From contig NZ_CM125436.1 of assembly GCF_052072235.1 (NCBI RefSeq), positions 1,234,001 to 1,298,000 on the forward strand: DNA of 64,000 nucleotides. Reading direction: 5' to 3'. A model generated the notes under the pieces. It worked only from the letters and a program-made list of their open reading frames with translations, had not been told where the DNA came from and ran no database searches. This document shows, in pieces, positions 36,958-44,485 of the stretch. Source of the DNA: Brevibacillus_D fluminis_A. GTDB taxonomy: Bacteria; Bacillota; Bacilli; Brevibacillales; Brevibacillaceae. Position numbers and translations under genes: made by a program. How positions within the stretch are numbered: position 1 is the first letter of the stretch; every line of letters begins with the position of its first letter.

Positions 36958-37111
36958 CGGAGGGAACCGGTTGACGATATGCAATCGGTTTGCAGTAGAA
37001 AATCGAGTCTTGATAAAATGTATTGCACGTAACGATGATGGTTACAACAACAGCAATTCCATAAAGATACAGGCAGCAAGCACCTAACGCGAGCTCTCTT
37101 TTTTACACAAG

Positions 37112-37132
37112 TTGTAACTATTTGTGTTACAA
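37112..37132. promoter_or_regulatory. Operator-like inverted repeat
   Basis: TTGTAAC-N7-GTTACAA is a perfect 7-bp inverted repeat 33 bases before the NmrA-like fragment. Such sites are typical of MarR/HxlR-type repressors, but no such regulator gene is adjacent now. Confidence 0.45.
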
Positions 37133-37165
37133 CGAGATGCTATGTCAAATTGGGGGGCATGGAAA

Positions 37166-37360
37166 ATGAAAATGTTGGTTACCGGTGCTACAGGAAAACT
37201 GGGAATGAAAGTGGAAGAAGCACTCTTGAAATCGATTACGGCGAGTCAATTGGCCGTAAGTGTCCGCAATCCGGAGAAAGAGGAAGGACTGCGCGCTCGC
37301 GGGTTTGACGTTCGCCAAGGCGGAGGAAGCTCTCGAACAAATTGTTCGTGGAATTCCTAA
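37166..37360 (+). pseudogene. NmrA/QOR2-like NAD(P)-binding protein, 5' fragment
   Basis: The frame starts MKMLVTGATGKLGMKVEEAL, the Rossmann opening of NmrA/QOR2-like quinone oxidoreductases, and continues to SVRNPEKEEGLRARGFDVRQG, the next conserved strand. After 65 codons similarity ends in an out-of-family tail and stop. Full members have about 280 residues, so most of the gene is lost. The ribosome site (GGGGGG) and an operator-like repeat remain. An intact relative is at 49268. Confidence 0.75.
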
Positions 37361-37669
37361 AGAGAGGAACCGAGAATCGTAGGCGAGATTCGCAACATGA
37401 AGCGTACGCAAGCAAAGGCTGCCGGTCAACTTACGGCAGCCTTTGCTATTCACGGTCAAGCGATCCGGAAAAACCAGCGAAATGATCGTTGAAAAAATGA
37501 TGTAGACTGATCAATTATAAGGATCAACAGTATCCTTTATAGGAACATAACGTCTAGACTACCGCTGTGGTTCCTCTTCAATTGTCGATACCCATTAGTT
37601 GAACCATTTTTTCGTTGCTTGTAATACGGTTCCCCGCGCTATCTGTAACAGTAAAAAATCAATCAGGTA
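37361..37669. other. Gene-free gap with a strong hairpin
   Basis: No convincing gene. AGCAAAGGCTGCCG (37411-37424) pairs perfectly with 37434-37447 around a 9-nt loop; it looks like an old terminator, though only TATT follows. AAGGAT-N7-ATCCTT forms a weaker repeat near 37521. From about 37480 the composition becomes AT-rich. Confidence 0.5.
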
Positions 37670-37680
37670 TTACCCGATTG
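37653..37680 (-). terminator. Terminator of the toxin/immunity unit
   Basis: On the minus strand CAATCGGGT-AAT-ACCTGATTG forms a nine-pair stem (one mismatch) followed by ATTTTTT. It overlaps the immunity-gene stop. Confidence 0.65.
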
Positions 37681-38017
37681 TTGCAAAAGTCGATAAGTGA
37701 TGTTTATCCTCCAAATCGAATTTTTTTACCGCTTCCTTCTTCATTTCCGGTTTATTTGTAATTCCATCAATCGTGCCTTTTTTATGCAACGTTTTAAGTT
37801 CATTTAGCACGGTTGTATATTCAAACCCATTTTCTAAACCCATCTCGTAAAGGCATTTGAGTATGGTTACCTTGAACTCAATACTTTTGTCAGCTAAATA
37901 TTCATATTCGTATCTGACCCTGGAAAGTGCTTGTTTTGCATTAAGACCGCCTTCTTGGAACTCTCCAAAGTCTCTTCGAATAAAAGTAATCAATTGTGGT
38001 ATTGTAGGATATTTCAT
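37670..38017 (-). CDS. Probable immunity protein to the adjacent deaminase toxin (Imm3-like)
   Basis: A 115-residue, mainly helical, charged cytoplasmic protein (MKYPTIPQLITFIRRDFGEF) with conserved-looking YEYEYLADKS. The pattern recalls the Imm3 immunity family of polymorphic toxin systems; that assignment is from memory and tentative. It begins 15 bases after the deaminase stop on the same strand, with GAGAGGAG eight bases before ATG 38017; an ATG at 38035 overlaps the toxin stop and would also couple translation. AT-rich codon use unlike the neighbours suggests transfer. Confidence 0.6.
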   Translation of the reverse strand: MKYPTIPQLITFIRRDFGEFQEGGLNAKQALSRVRYEYEYLADKSIEFKVTILKCLYEMGLENGFEYTTVLNELKTLHKKGTIDGITNKPEMKKEAVKKFDLEDKHHLSTFATIG

Positions 38018-38031
38018 GATTAACACTCCTC

Positions 38032-38481
38032 TCATCCGTAATATACTGAAATTTGAATTCGTGGGAATCTTGCCCGAAACTGATTAATTACACTATGGCA
38101 ACTATCGCAAGGTTTTCGTTCTGTATATAATACTATAATACCACGGGTTAATCGTTTATAATCGATTCTCCATGCAATATCTTCAAGAATTTTTGCTTCA
38201 GTATCAACTTTCCTGTCATATGCTTGATCTCTTGGTTCATTTTTATTGGGGAGACTTAGGGTACGGAATTTCCGTTTTGTTCTTAAATGGGATAACCGTC
38301 TAAGAACAGGGTCACCACTTGAACCACTATCATAACCACTGTGAGCATAAAAGTACCGAGGTAAACCAGAGATGTTAACATACGCTATCCCCACGTTTCC
38401 CTTATACGACAATGGAACAGGTAACCGCTCCCTTAAATTATCTTTTTTATCCCGCACTATGATATGCTTTCTTACGTTCAT
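38032..38481 (-). CDS. Stand-alone nucleic-acid deaminase-type toxin domain
   Basis: A 149-residue protein resembling the BURPS668_1122-type deaminases of polymorphic toxins. Expected zinc-site pieces are visible: DTEAKILEDIAWRI (about residues 94-107), supplying the catalytic Glu, and LYTERKPCDSCHSVINQF (about 121-138), supplying the PCxxC cysteines. Most such domains sit at the end of large secreted proteins; this one has no secretion part but has its own AAGGAG site six bases before the ATG. It is followed by the immunity gene. AT-rich composition suggests horizontal origin. Substrate (DNA, RNA or nucleotide) is unknown. Confidence 0.7.
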   Translation of the reverse strand: MNVRKHIIVRDKKDNLRERLPVPLSYKGNVGIAYVNISGLPRYFYAHSGYDSGSSGDPVLRRLSHLRTKRKFRTLSLPNKNEPRDQAYDRKVDTEAKILEDIAWRIDYKRLTRGIIVLYTERKPCDSCHSVINQFRARFPRIQISVYYG

Positions 38482-38498
38482 TTGTGGCTCCTTAAATA

Positions 38499-38504
38499 AT
38501 TATA
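38499..38504 (-). promoter_or_regulatory. Candidate -10 box of the toxin/immunity unit
   Basis: TATAAT on the minus strand, 18 bases before the toxin ATG. No good -35 box is seen 17 bases upstream, so support is weak. Nothing else is recognised in 38505-38773. Confidence 0.3.
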
Positions 38505-38773
38505 TGTAAAAAATAATACAAATTTTCTAACCATCTGTCACCATTTTTTAACAAATCTCGACATGGAAATGTAACCGGATACTTTGACAATGAAATGCAT
38601 GTACAGCGAGTCAAGCGCTGACGTGAAGTGCGATAATCTCGCACAAATCAGAAAGCTAACTGAAGCTTCCAATAAACTAAAGCTGATCAGTACGATGGAA
38701 AACACGCAATGATTGTAAGCATTTGATATGGAATAAGGTAGGATTTGTAAAAAAACAGCAGGAGGACGATGTA

Positions 38774-39195
38774 TTGGCAAATCCAGTAACGGACAAATTT
38801 GACTATCCAATGATAACCATCCCAGCGGGAGAAGTAGATTTACGGCTTCCGCCTTCCCACGAAAGCGGAGTGGCAATATGCCTGCAAAGCAGGGGACCGC
38901 TGGCTATCGATACGGAGAGCTGGACAAGATCGGCTGGTATCAGGAAAACTCCGGTGGTCAGATCCATGAAGTAGGGCAAAATTAACCGAATCCGTGGGGG
39001 CTGTATGATACGCTCGGGAATGTATGGGAGAGGTGCTGGGATCTTTACGATGAACAAGTGTACGGATCCTACCGCATTTTCCGAGGAGGCAGCTGGGCGG
39101 AAGAGGCCAGGGGATGTTGGGCTTCATGCCGCCGCCGCAGCCATCCTACCTTTCGCATCGATGACCTTGGCTTTCGTCTTGCCCAGTCCATATGA
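38774..39195 (+). pseudogene. SUMF1/formylglycine-generating-enzyme family pseudogene
   Basis: Reading across frames gives MITIPAGEVDLR, TKAEWQYACKAG, GYRYGELDKIGWY, PNPWGLYDTLGNVWERCWDL, FRGGSW and FRIDDLGFRLA, the ordered motifs of the FGE-sulfatase/SUMF1 family. At least two frameshifts (near 38840-38859 and 38895) and an in-frame TAA at 38983-38985 break it. The span between the first two motifs is far too short, so an internal deletion is also present. A GGAGGA site precedes the TTG at 38774. Confidence 0.88.
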
Positions 39196-39207
39196 TCATC
39201 CAAGTAG

Positions 39208-39239
39208 AAAGCCGCTGCCCATCGGGGGAGCGGCCTTTC
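39208..39239. terminator. Bidirectional terminator
   Basis: GAAAGCCGCT pairs with AGCGGCCTTTC around a 12-nt loop between the SUMF1 pseudogene and the convergent MFS gene. Confidence 0.55.
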
Positions 39240-39249
39240 GACGTTATAT

Positions 39250-40485
39250 CTATCGGTCGATGCCGCAGGTTATCCCAGTTGCTTTGCGGGTCACGGCATA
39301 CCAGCAGATGCCGAGACAAAGCAGCATGACCGCACTCCCCAGATAGAGCCAGTCCGTCAAAACAAGATACCCCAGCAGCGGTCCGAGTGCGGCGCCTACA
39401 TCCTGCAGGATCGAATACCGTGTCAAAAACGCTTTTCCACCAGGCATGCCAGTGGAAGTGCGCGTGGCAGCAGCGTCGCACAGCGTGGTCAAGGCAGTCG
39501 CAGACAGCTGAACGGCGACGATCAACCCAAGCCACAAAACCGCTGGAAGCGGGACGGGGACGAGTGCGAACAGCGGGGCTGCTGCAAGGAGGATCAGCAT
39601 GAGGAGCACGTCGCTTTGTTTCAGCCGGTCTGACGTTCTTCCGACAAACGGAGCGAGAAACGGCTCCCATCCCCACCGAATCGCCGAGAGGAAGCCAGCC
39701 AAGGTGACGGCGCCGAGCAAGTGCGGGCCAAACCGCAGCCCGTCATGAAAATGGGTATCGACGACATGGCTCAGCGTCGAGGTGAAAATCCCTTGAAACA
39801 GCATGGCGATCACGGCGCCGGAACCGAGAATCAGCAAGAGCTGTGGCGAGGCATAGGCGCGGGCAGCCAAGCGTGTGTCGGTATGACCCTGCTGGCCGGG
39901 CGTACTGAAAAATGTATGTTTGTCCGACTCGGTTGTGATGCCTGCGGCTGGCAGCAACAGCAGCGAGAGCGCTGCCAGTGCCCCAAATAAAAGCGACGTG
40001 GCAGTAAAGCCGCATGCCTGCGCAAGAAGCCCGCCAAAGAGCATCCCTGCCAGGCTGCCGAGCCGGTAAAGGCCGTTGTAGGTGCCCATGTTTTTGCCGT
40101 GCTCATCGGGGCGTGAGGCATCCGCGATGGCATACAGGGCACCTAGCCGCAGCATGGACCATGTAAAGCCCCACAGCGCACGCAAAACGAACCATGTCCA
40201 AAAGCCGTTGGCATACCCATAGGCGACGGTTGTGCAGGCAGCGAGCGCAACCGCGAAAAGCAATGCCAGCCTGAGCGGGATTTTTTGCAGCAGCCGGCCG
40301 ACGAAGGGGGCGAGCGGCAAGCGAATCAGACGATTGATCGACAGAAGAATCCCCGCCTCAAACAAGGAATGAAGCCCGGCATCCTGCCAATAGAATGGCA
40401 ACAGGACATACAGCATGGAATCGCCCATGAGGCAAAACGCCGTGATGACGGCGATGGCTCGAACCGGATTTGGTCGTTCGATCAT
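39250..40485 (-). CDS. MFS transporter
   Basis: A 411-residue membrane protein with about 12 hydrophobic segments and MFS loop features (LAPFVGRLLQKIPLR; FLAPFVGRTSDRLKQ). The weakly specific sequence suggests an exporter or sugar/drug-type permease; substrate cannot be named. It is divergent from a LysR gene that likely controls it. Confidence 0.85.
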   Translation of the reverse strand: MIERPNPVRAIAVITAFCLMGDSMLYVLLPFYWQDAGLHSLFEAGILLSINRLIRLPLAPFVGRLLQKIPLRLALLFAVALAACTTVAYGYANGFWTWFVLRALWGFTWSMLRLGALYAIADASRPDEHGKNMGTYNGLYRLGSLAGMLFGGLLAQACGFTATSLLFGALAALSLLLLPAAGITTESDKHTFFSTPGQQGHTDTRLAARAYASPQLLLILGSGAVIAMLFQGIFTSTLSHVVDTHFHDGLRFGPHLLGAVTLAGFLSAIRWGWEPFLAPFVGRTSDRLKQSDVLLMLILLAAAPLFALVPVPLPAVLWLGLIVAVQLSATALTTLCDAAATRTSTGMPGGKAFLTRYSILQDVGAALGPLLGYLVLTDWLYLGSAVMLLCLGICWYAVTRKATGITCGIDR

Positions 40486-40570
40486 AGCGGAAAACGCCCC
40501 TCTTTTTTCTACGATTTGTTTCTCACTGTACGCTCGTTCGGACGAAAATTAAAATAGAAAGAAATGTGCA

Positions 40571-40593
40571 ATTCATAAATTTTATTGATGAAT
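40571..40593. promoter_or_regulatory. LysR-type operator (T-N11-A box)
   Basis: ATTCAT-N11-ATGAAT is a perfect six-base dyad with the classic LTTR spacing, 11 bases before the LysR ATG and between the divergent LysR and MFS genes. It probably mediates autorepression and control of the MFS gene. Confidence 0.6.
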
Positions 40594-40604
40594 GGGTGTT
40601 GGGG

Positions 40605-41543
40605 ATGAATTTGCATGCGTTACGAATTTTTGCTGAAGTGGGCAAACTGGGAAGCGTGACAAAAGCGGCGGAACAACTGTTGATCAGCCAGCCGGCGATC
40701 ACGGCGCAATTGCGCAAGCTGGAGCAAGAGACCAGGCTTCGCCTGGTTGAACCGGATGGCCGCGGGATCAAGCTGACTGCCAATGGCGAATTGCTGTATG
40801 CGCAAGCGATGCGCTTGTTTGCGCAGGAGCGGGAGATCGAGCAGCTGATCGCGGATTTGCAAGAGGGGGAACAAGGGAGGCTGCGCATCGGCGCGACACT
40901 GTTTCCGGCCAACTATTTGGTCCCGGGTTGGGTGGCACGGTTCAAGAAGGAGCATCCGCGTGTAGAGATTGAGATGCATACGGGCAATTCCCGGCTGGTT
41001 TTCGACCAGCTGCTGCGCGGAGATGTTGAACTCGCCCTGATGGCGGGCGGATGGGAAGAAGCGGGGATCGAGCGTCGTGTGATCGGTTGGGATGAGCTGT
41101 GGTTTATCGTGCCAGCTGACCATGAGCTGGCAGGCAGCTGTACAACGATTGAGCGGCTGATGCGCGAACCGTTTCTGTTCCGCGAGCAGGGAAGCTCTAC
41201 CCGCAACATGCTGCTGTCGCTTTGCGCGACCCATCGGGTGGAACCTCCGCAGGCAGGGCTGATGTTCCAGGGAATTCATGAAGGACTGCAGGCGGTAATC
41301 GCCGGCTACGGGGCCATGCTCGTCCCGTCGCTGGCAGCCCGCGAGCCGATTGCTGCTGGCAAGGCAGCGCGCGTCTGCGTCGAGGGAGTGAGCATGGAAC
41401 GGCCGATTACGCTCTGTATGAGAAAAGGGGAGCAAGCATCCCCTGCTGCTGCACGATTCATACGTATGCTGGAACAGATTTTGGCGGAAGAAACAAACGG
41501 CTCCTTGCAGCTTTCAACCGATGCAAATGTGCAATCCAAATAA
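40605..41543 (+). CDS. LysR-family transcriptional regulator
   Basis: A 312-residue LTTR. The N-terminal helix-turn-helix (MNLHALRIFAEVGKLGSVTK, then AAEQLLISQPAITAQLRKLE) is followed by an effector-binding domain with 'GRLRIGATLFPANYLVP'. The ATG at 40605 fits alignment with the family; an in-frame extension of 13 codons is not needed. Probable target is the divergent MFS gene, and possibly the downstream DoxX gene. Confidence 0.87.
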   Translation: MNLHALRIFAEVGKLGSVTKAAEQLLISQPAITAQLRKLEQETRLRLVEPDGRGIKLTANGELLYAQAMRLFAQEREIEQLIADLQEGEQGRLRIGATLFPANYLVPGWVARFKKEHPRVEIEMHTGNSRLVFDQLLRGDVELALMAGGWEEAGIERRVIGWDELWFIVPADHELAGSCTTIERLMREPFLFREQGSSTRNMLLSLCATHRVEPPQAGLMFQGIHEGLQAVIAGYGAMLVPSLAAREPIAAGKAARVCVEGVSMERPITLCMRKGEQASPAAARFIRMLEQILAEETNGSLQLSTDANVQSK

Positions 41544-41550
41544 TTTACAA

Positions 41551-41579
41551 TTGACCGCTTGTCCTCGTGATGCTACGAT
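41551..41579 (+). promoter_or_regulatory. Sigma-A promoter of the DoxX gene
   Basis: TTGACC (41551-41556), 17-base spacer, TACGAT (41574-41579), 65 bases before the ATG. Confidence 0.6.
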
Positions 41580-41643
41580 GTTTTTGTCAAATAGAAAACA
41601 ATTATTTCTATAAGAAATAAAATGGAGAGGAGATTTTGACAAA

Positions 41644-42042
41644 ATGAACAAGCAGCAAGTAGCAAACACCGTACTGCATGTCGTACTGGGGATTATTTTC
41701 TTCGTGCACGGCTTGGCAAAACTGCAGATGGGGCTGGACAACGTGGCAGGATGGTTCGGCAGCATGGGGCTGCCTGGTTTCCTCGGCTACACGGTAGCAT
41801 TCATTGAATTGCTCGGCGGCGCTGCCTTGATTATCGGATTGGGCGTGCGCTACGTGTCTATCCTGCTCGCGATCGTGATGATCGGCGCGATCTTCAAGGT
41901 CAAGCTGGCAAACGGCTTGCTCGGCGGCGACCAAGGACCTGGTTACGAACTCGACCTGGCACTGCTGGCAGCGGTTGTGTATTTCATCATCGCAGGCGTA
42001 AAAGGACCGGTAGACCGTTTGTTTGGTAAAAAGCAATCATAA
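41644..42042 (+). CDS. DoxX-family membrane protein
   Basis: A 132-residue protein with four hydrophobic helices and the family motif FFVHGLAKL near residue 20-28, plus 'GFLGYTVAFIELLGG'. DoxX-like proteins are linked to thiol and oxidative stress or to quinone chemistry, but the reaction is not defined for most. It is a single gene with its own promoter and terminator. Confidence 0.88.
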   Translation: MNKQQVANTVLHVVLGIIFFVHGLAKLQMGLDNVAGWFGSMGLPGFLGYTVAFIELLGGAALIIGLGVRYVSILLAIVMIGAIFKVKLANGLLGGDQGPGYELDLALLAAVVYFIIAGVKGPVDRLFGKKQS

Positions 42043-42060
42043 TGAAGTTGATTGAAAGCA

Positions 42061-42097
42061 AAAGAAAGCTCCGGAATGGATGGGGCTTTCTTTTTTT
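42061..42097 (+). terminator. Terminator of the DoxX gene
   Basis: AAAGAAAGCTCC pairs with GGGGCTTTCTTT and is followed by a run of seven T. Confidence 0.85.
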
Positions 42098-42118
42098 GCT
42101 TTTATCAATTATTGAGGA

Positions 42119-42243
42119 AGCTCAGGGATTTTCGGAAAAAGGCGGAACGGAAGCTTTTACAATGCCTACCACTCCCCGACCCCCAGCAGGCATTGTAACC
42201 CGCTTCCGTGGAGCCTTTTTTCGAAAATCCCCGAATTTCCACC
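42119..42243. repeat. Long palindromic repeat, copy 1
   Basis: A 125-base element beginning AGCTCAGGGATTTTCG and ending CGAATTTCCACC. Bases 42125-42167 and 42188-42231 form an imperfect hairpin of about 43 pairs with a 20-nt loop (ACTCCCCGACCCCCAGC region). Copy 2 is at 43888. At paired positions the copies differ together (ACGGAAGC/GCTTCCGT here, ATGAAAGC/GCTTTCAT there; TTACAATG/CATTGTAA here, TGACAATG/CATTGTCA there). No open frame fills it; it may be a MITE or REP-like element or structured RNA. Confidence 0.9.
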
Positions 42244-42261
42244 ATAAAACCTAATTCATAG

Positions 42262-42291
42262 TTTACAGGTAGGAATAATATAGATTACAAT
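42262..42291 (+). promoter_or_regulatory. Sigma-A promoter of the hydrolase gene
   Basis: TTTACA (42262-42267), 18-base spacer, TACAAT (42286-42291), just after palindromic repeat copy 1 and 53 bases before the hydrolase ATG. Confidence 0.5.
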
Positions 42292-42343
42292 ATAAAAAAA
42301 CAGACCGATACGAGATTCCAAGATGTTGGAGGTAACGATCACG

Positions 42344-43189
42344 ATGGAAAAAACAATCACCATTCCTGCTGGCGAAACGAAACTTGCCGCGATTTATCAT
42401 ACAAACGAAGAAAATGACAAAGGAAAGCGTCCGTTGATTATCATCTGCCATGGCTTTGTGGGCAGCAAAACAGGTGTGAATCGCCTGTTCGTCAAAGCAG
42501 CCCGCGAATTTGCCAAAGATGGCTTCAACGTGCTCCGGTTCGACTATGCCGGTTGCGGCGAGAGTGAAGGCGACTATGGAACCGGCGGTTTTGATCATCT
42601 GCTGGAGCAGACGCAGCATGTGCTTGATTTCGCATTCGGACTGGAAGGAATCGATCCGAACCGGGTCATCCTGGTCGGACACAGTCTGGGCGGGGCCGTC
42701 GCGCTGCTGTCGGCCATTCGCGACACGCGTATCCACAAACTGGTGATGTGGGCCGCAGTCGGACATCCGTTCCAAGACATCGTGCGCATTGTTGGCGAGA
42801 CGGAGTACAGCAATTCCTTTTACCTGCCGTATATCGACCACGAAGGATTTGCGTTGACCAACCGCTTCTTCCGTTCGCTCGCTGGCTACAAGCCGCTTGA
42901 AGAAGTGCAAAACTATACAGGCGACGTGCTGCTGGTTCACGGCACGAATGATGAAGCGATCCCGGCGAAATACAGCTTCCTGTACCACAGCGCGTTCAAG
43001 CTACGCAAGCGGGGCAGAAGCGACAAGGAGATTATTTTCGGGGCGGACCATACGTTTTCGTCAATCGACGGCGTCAACCAATTGATTCATCACACGCGCA
43101 GATGGCTGGCAGCGGTGCTCAAGCAACAGCAGCCGACAGTGTTTGAACGCGAGCACGAATACCAGACGCCATTGTTCGGCTGCATGTAG
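42344..43189 (+). CDS. Alpha/beta-fold hydrolase
   Basis: A 281-residue cytoplasmic hydrolase. The oxyanion segment CHGFVGSK, nucleophile elbow GHSLGG (about residue 110), acid in HGTNDEAIP and catalytic His in GADHTFSS are in the right order. It resembles esterases/acylhydrolases of the serine aminopeptidase S33 type; substrate is unknown. GGAGGT sits upstream of ATG 42344; the more upstream in-frame start overlaps that site. Confidence 0.87.
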   Translation: MEKTITIPAGETKLAAIYHTNEENDKGKRPLIIICHGFVGSKTGVNRLFVKAAREFAKDGFNVLRFDYAGCGESEGDYGTGGFDHLLEQTQHVLDFAFGLEGIDPNRVILVGHSLGGAVALLSAIRDTRIHKLVMWAAVGHPFQDIVRIVGETEYSNSFYLPYIDHEGFALTNRFFRSLAGYKPLEEVQNYTGDVLLVHGTNDEAIPAKYSFLYHSAFKLRKRGRSDKEIIFGADHTFSSIDGVNQLIHHTRRWLAAVLKQQQPTVFEREHEYQTPLFGCM

Positions 43190-43209
43190 GGAAAGCATCC
43201 GTGCGAAAA

Positions 43210-43258
43210 GAAAAAAGGCATGGCACACCACGAACGAATGGGTGCCAATGCCTTTTTC
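43210..43258. terminator. Bidirectional terminator
   Basis: AAAAAAGGCATGGCAC pairs with GTGCCAATGCCTTTTT (one bulge) around a 15-nt loop between the hydrolase and the convergent XRE gene. Confidence 0.85.
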
Positions 43259-43277
43259 GTTTTGCAAGCAGACGCGT

Positions 43278-43823
43278 CTATAATGTGCGCTTCCGGTCCT
43301 CGGAATAGCTTGCGATCAACAGGACCGCGGGCGTATCGCCGAGATTTTTGACGATGTGCGGGACGCAGGATTGCCAGGAAAACGTATCGCCTTCTTCCAG
43401 CACCGCTTCATCCTCGCCTTGTTGTGCCAACACTTTTCCTTTCAGGACAAAGTGGCATTCCTCCCCCGGGTGCACGCTCATATCGTTTTCGCGGGGGTAG
43501 CCGACAGGAATTTCGATCAGGCTGAGCCGCAGCCCGCCTTCCGTGCTCAAATGTTCAACCGTAATTCGATCTTTTCCATAGGTGCTGAAGGTCCGCTCAT
43601 TTTTGCGGACAATATTCATCCGCTCCTCTTTTGCCAGAAGCAAATACGGAAGCGGAACATTGAGAAAGTTAGCGATGCTTTCCAACGTCGCGATCGAAGG
43701 AGACGTCTTGTTGTTTTCCACATGACTCATGAAGCCTTTGGACAACCCGGTCCCTTCACACAGCTGTGCGATGGTAATGCCTTTGCGCTTGCGAATCGCG
43801 CGAATGGTCGAGCCGATATCCAT
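43278..43823 (-). CDS. XRE-family regulator with C-terminal cupin domain
   Basis: A 181-residue protein. Residues 1-62 are a helix-turn-helix (GTGLSKGFMSHVENNKTSPS); residues about 105-178 are a cupin with SVHPGEECHFVLKGK and the WQSCVPHIVKN metal/ligand-type segment. Such PuuR/SinR-like cupin regulators sense small molecules. The ATG at 43823 is preceded by AGGTGG. Its promoter region abuts palindromic repeat copy 2; the target is unknown. Confidence 0.88.
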   Translation of the reverse strand: MDIGSTIRAIRKRKGITIAQLCEGTGLSKGFMSHVENNKTSPSIATLESIANFLNVPLPYLLLAKEERMNIVRKNERTFSTYGKDRITVEHLSTEGGLRLSLIEIPVGYPRENDMSVHPGEECHFVLKGKVLAQQGEDEAVLEEGDTFSWQSCVPHIVKNLGDTPAVLLIASYSEDRKRTL

Positions 43824-43887
43824 ACGTCTAGCCACCTGTATCTAAATATATTTTTTGTATTGCATGAAATCTTTTTAGAAAGTTGGC

Positions 43888-44122
43888 AGCTCAGGGATTT
43901 TCGAAAAAGGCGGAATGAAAGCTTTGACAATGCCCACCAGGCGGAAGGAAAAAAATGAGAACGCTTTTGCGCCACATCTACTTCATTGAGATACACCCGC
44001 CGCGCAGCGTGTGGCTTTGGGGCGCAGTTCTCATTTTTTTGCTTTCGCCGTTCTCCCCGACCCCCAGCAGGCATTGTCACCGCTTTCATGGAGCCTTTTT
44101 CGAAAATCCCCGAACCTCCACC
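43888..44122. repeat. Long palindromic repeat, copy 2, with nested palindromic insert
   Basis: A 235-base relative of the element at 42119. Outer arms are 43894-43935 and 44069-44110. About 113 bases (43939-44051) absent from copy 1 lie in the loop and are themselves palindromic: AAAAAAATGAGAAC at 43949-43962 pairs perfectly with 44027-44040, with inner GCGCC/GGCGC and CCACA/TGTGG pairs. The composite could be one element inserted into another of its kind. No target duplication is evident. Confidence 0.88.
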
Positions 44123-44175
44123 AACACCTCCATGGTAGCAAAAACATCAAAAGGTTTCTAGTCCACGCCCAATTA

Positions 44176-44184
44176 TGCTATACT
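44176..44184 (+). promoter_or_regulatory. Extended -10 promoter of the riboflavin operon
   Basis: TGCTATACT is an extended -10 box 29 bases before the FMN riboswitch. The -35 region (TTTCTA) is poor, which extended -10 promoters tolerate. Confidence 0.5.
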
Positions 44185-44212
44185 CGTCTCAATCCAATAC
44201 TAACCTTCAGGG

Positions 44213-44342
44213 CAGGGTGAAATTCCTGACCGGCGGTGATGGCATGCGAATGCCCGAGCCCGCGACTCCCCGTACGCCTTAGAGCGGGGACTGACTTGGT
44301 GAAAATCCAAGGCCGACGGTTACAGTCCGGATGGAAGAAGGT
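44213..44342 (+). ncRNA. FMN riboswitch (RFN element)
   Basis: The conserved blocks are all present: TTCAGGGCAGGGTGAAATTC, GACCGGCGGTGAT, GAGCCCGCGA, TTGGTGAAAATCCAAGGCCG and GGTTACAGTCCGGATG. FMN binding should favour the terminator at 44405-44448. Bases 44348-44395 hold a further hairpin (AGCGTTTAC-N-GTGAACGCT) that may be part of the switch. Confidence 0.96.
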
Positions 44343-44404
44343 TGCAGAGCGTTTACAAGCAGGGTCTTTTTTTCAAAAAACCTGCGAGTGAACGCTTATT
44401 TCCC

Positions 44405-44448
44405 TATGCCCTGGTTTCTTCTACAAGAAGCTGGGGCATTCTTTTTTT
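44405..44448 (+). terminator. FMN-riboswitch terminator
   Basis: ATGCCC and GTTTCTT pair with AAGAAGC and GGGCAT, followed by CTTTTTTT, 38 bases before ribD. Confidence 0.85.
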
Positions 44449-44485
44449 GCAACTGACAGGTTAAGCAGGATGGAAGGGGAGTTAC

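Noticed and set aside
38538..38876. Possible gene on the minus strand in the decay zone
   Set aside because: It has no recognisable family or ribosome site and runs antisense to the SUMF1 pseudogene.
42119..42243. Rho-independent terminator only
   Set aside because: The DoxX terminator already lies at 42061-42097; the hairpin is far longer than a terminator and recurs at 43888 in a different gene context.
42119..44122. CRISPR array
   Set aside because: Only two copies, 1.7 kb apart, long palindromes without regular spacers, and no cas genes.
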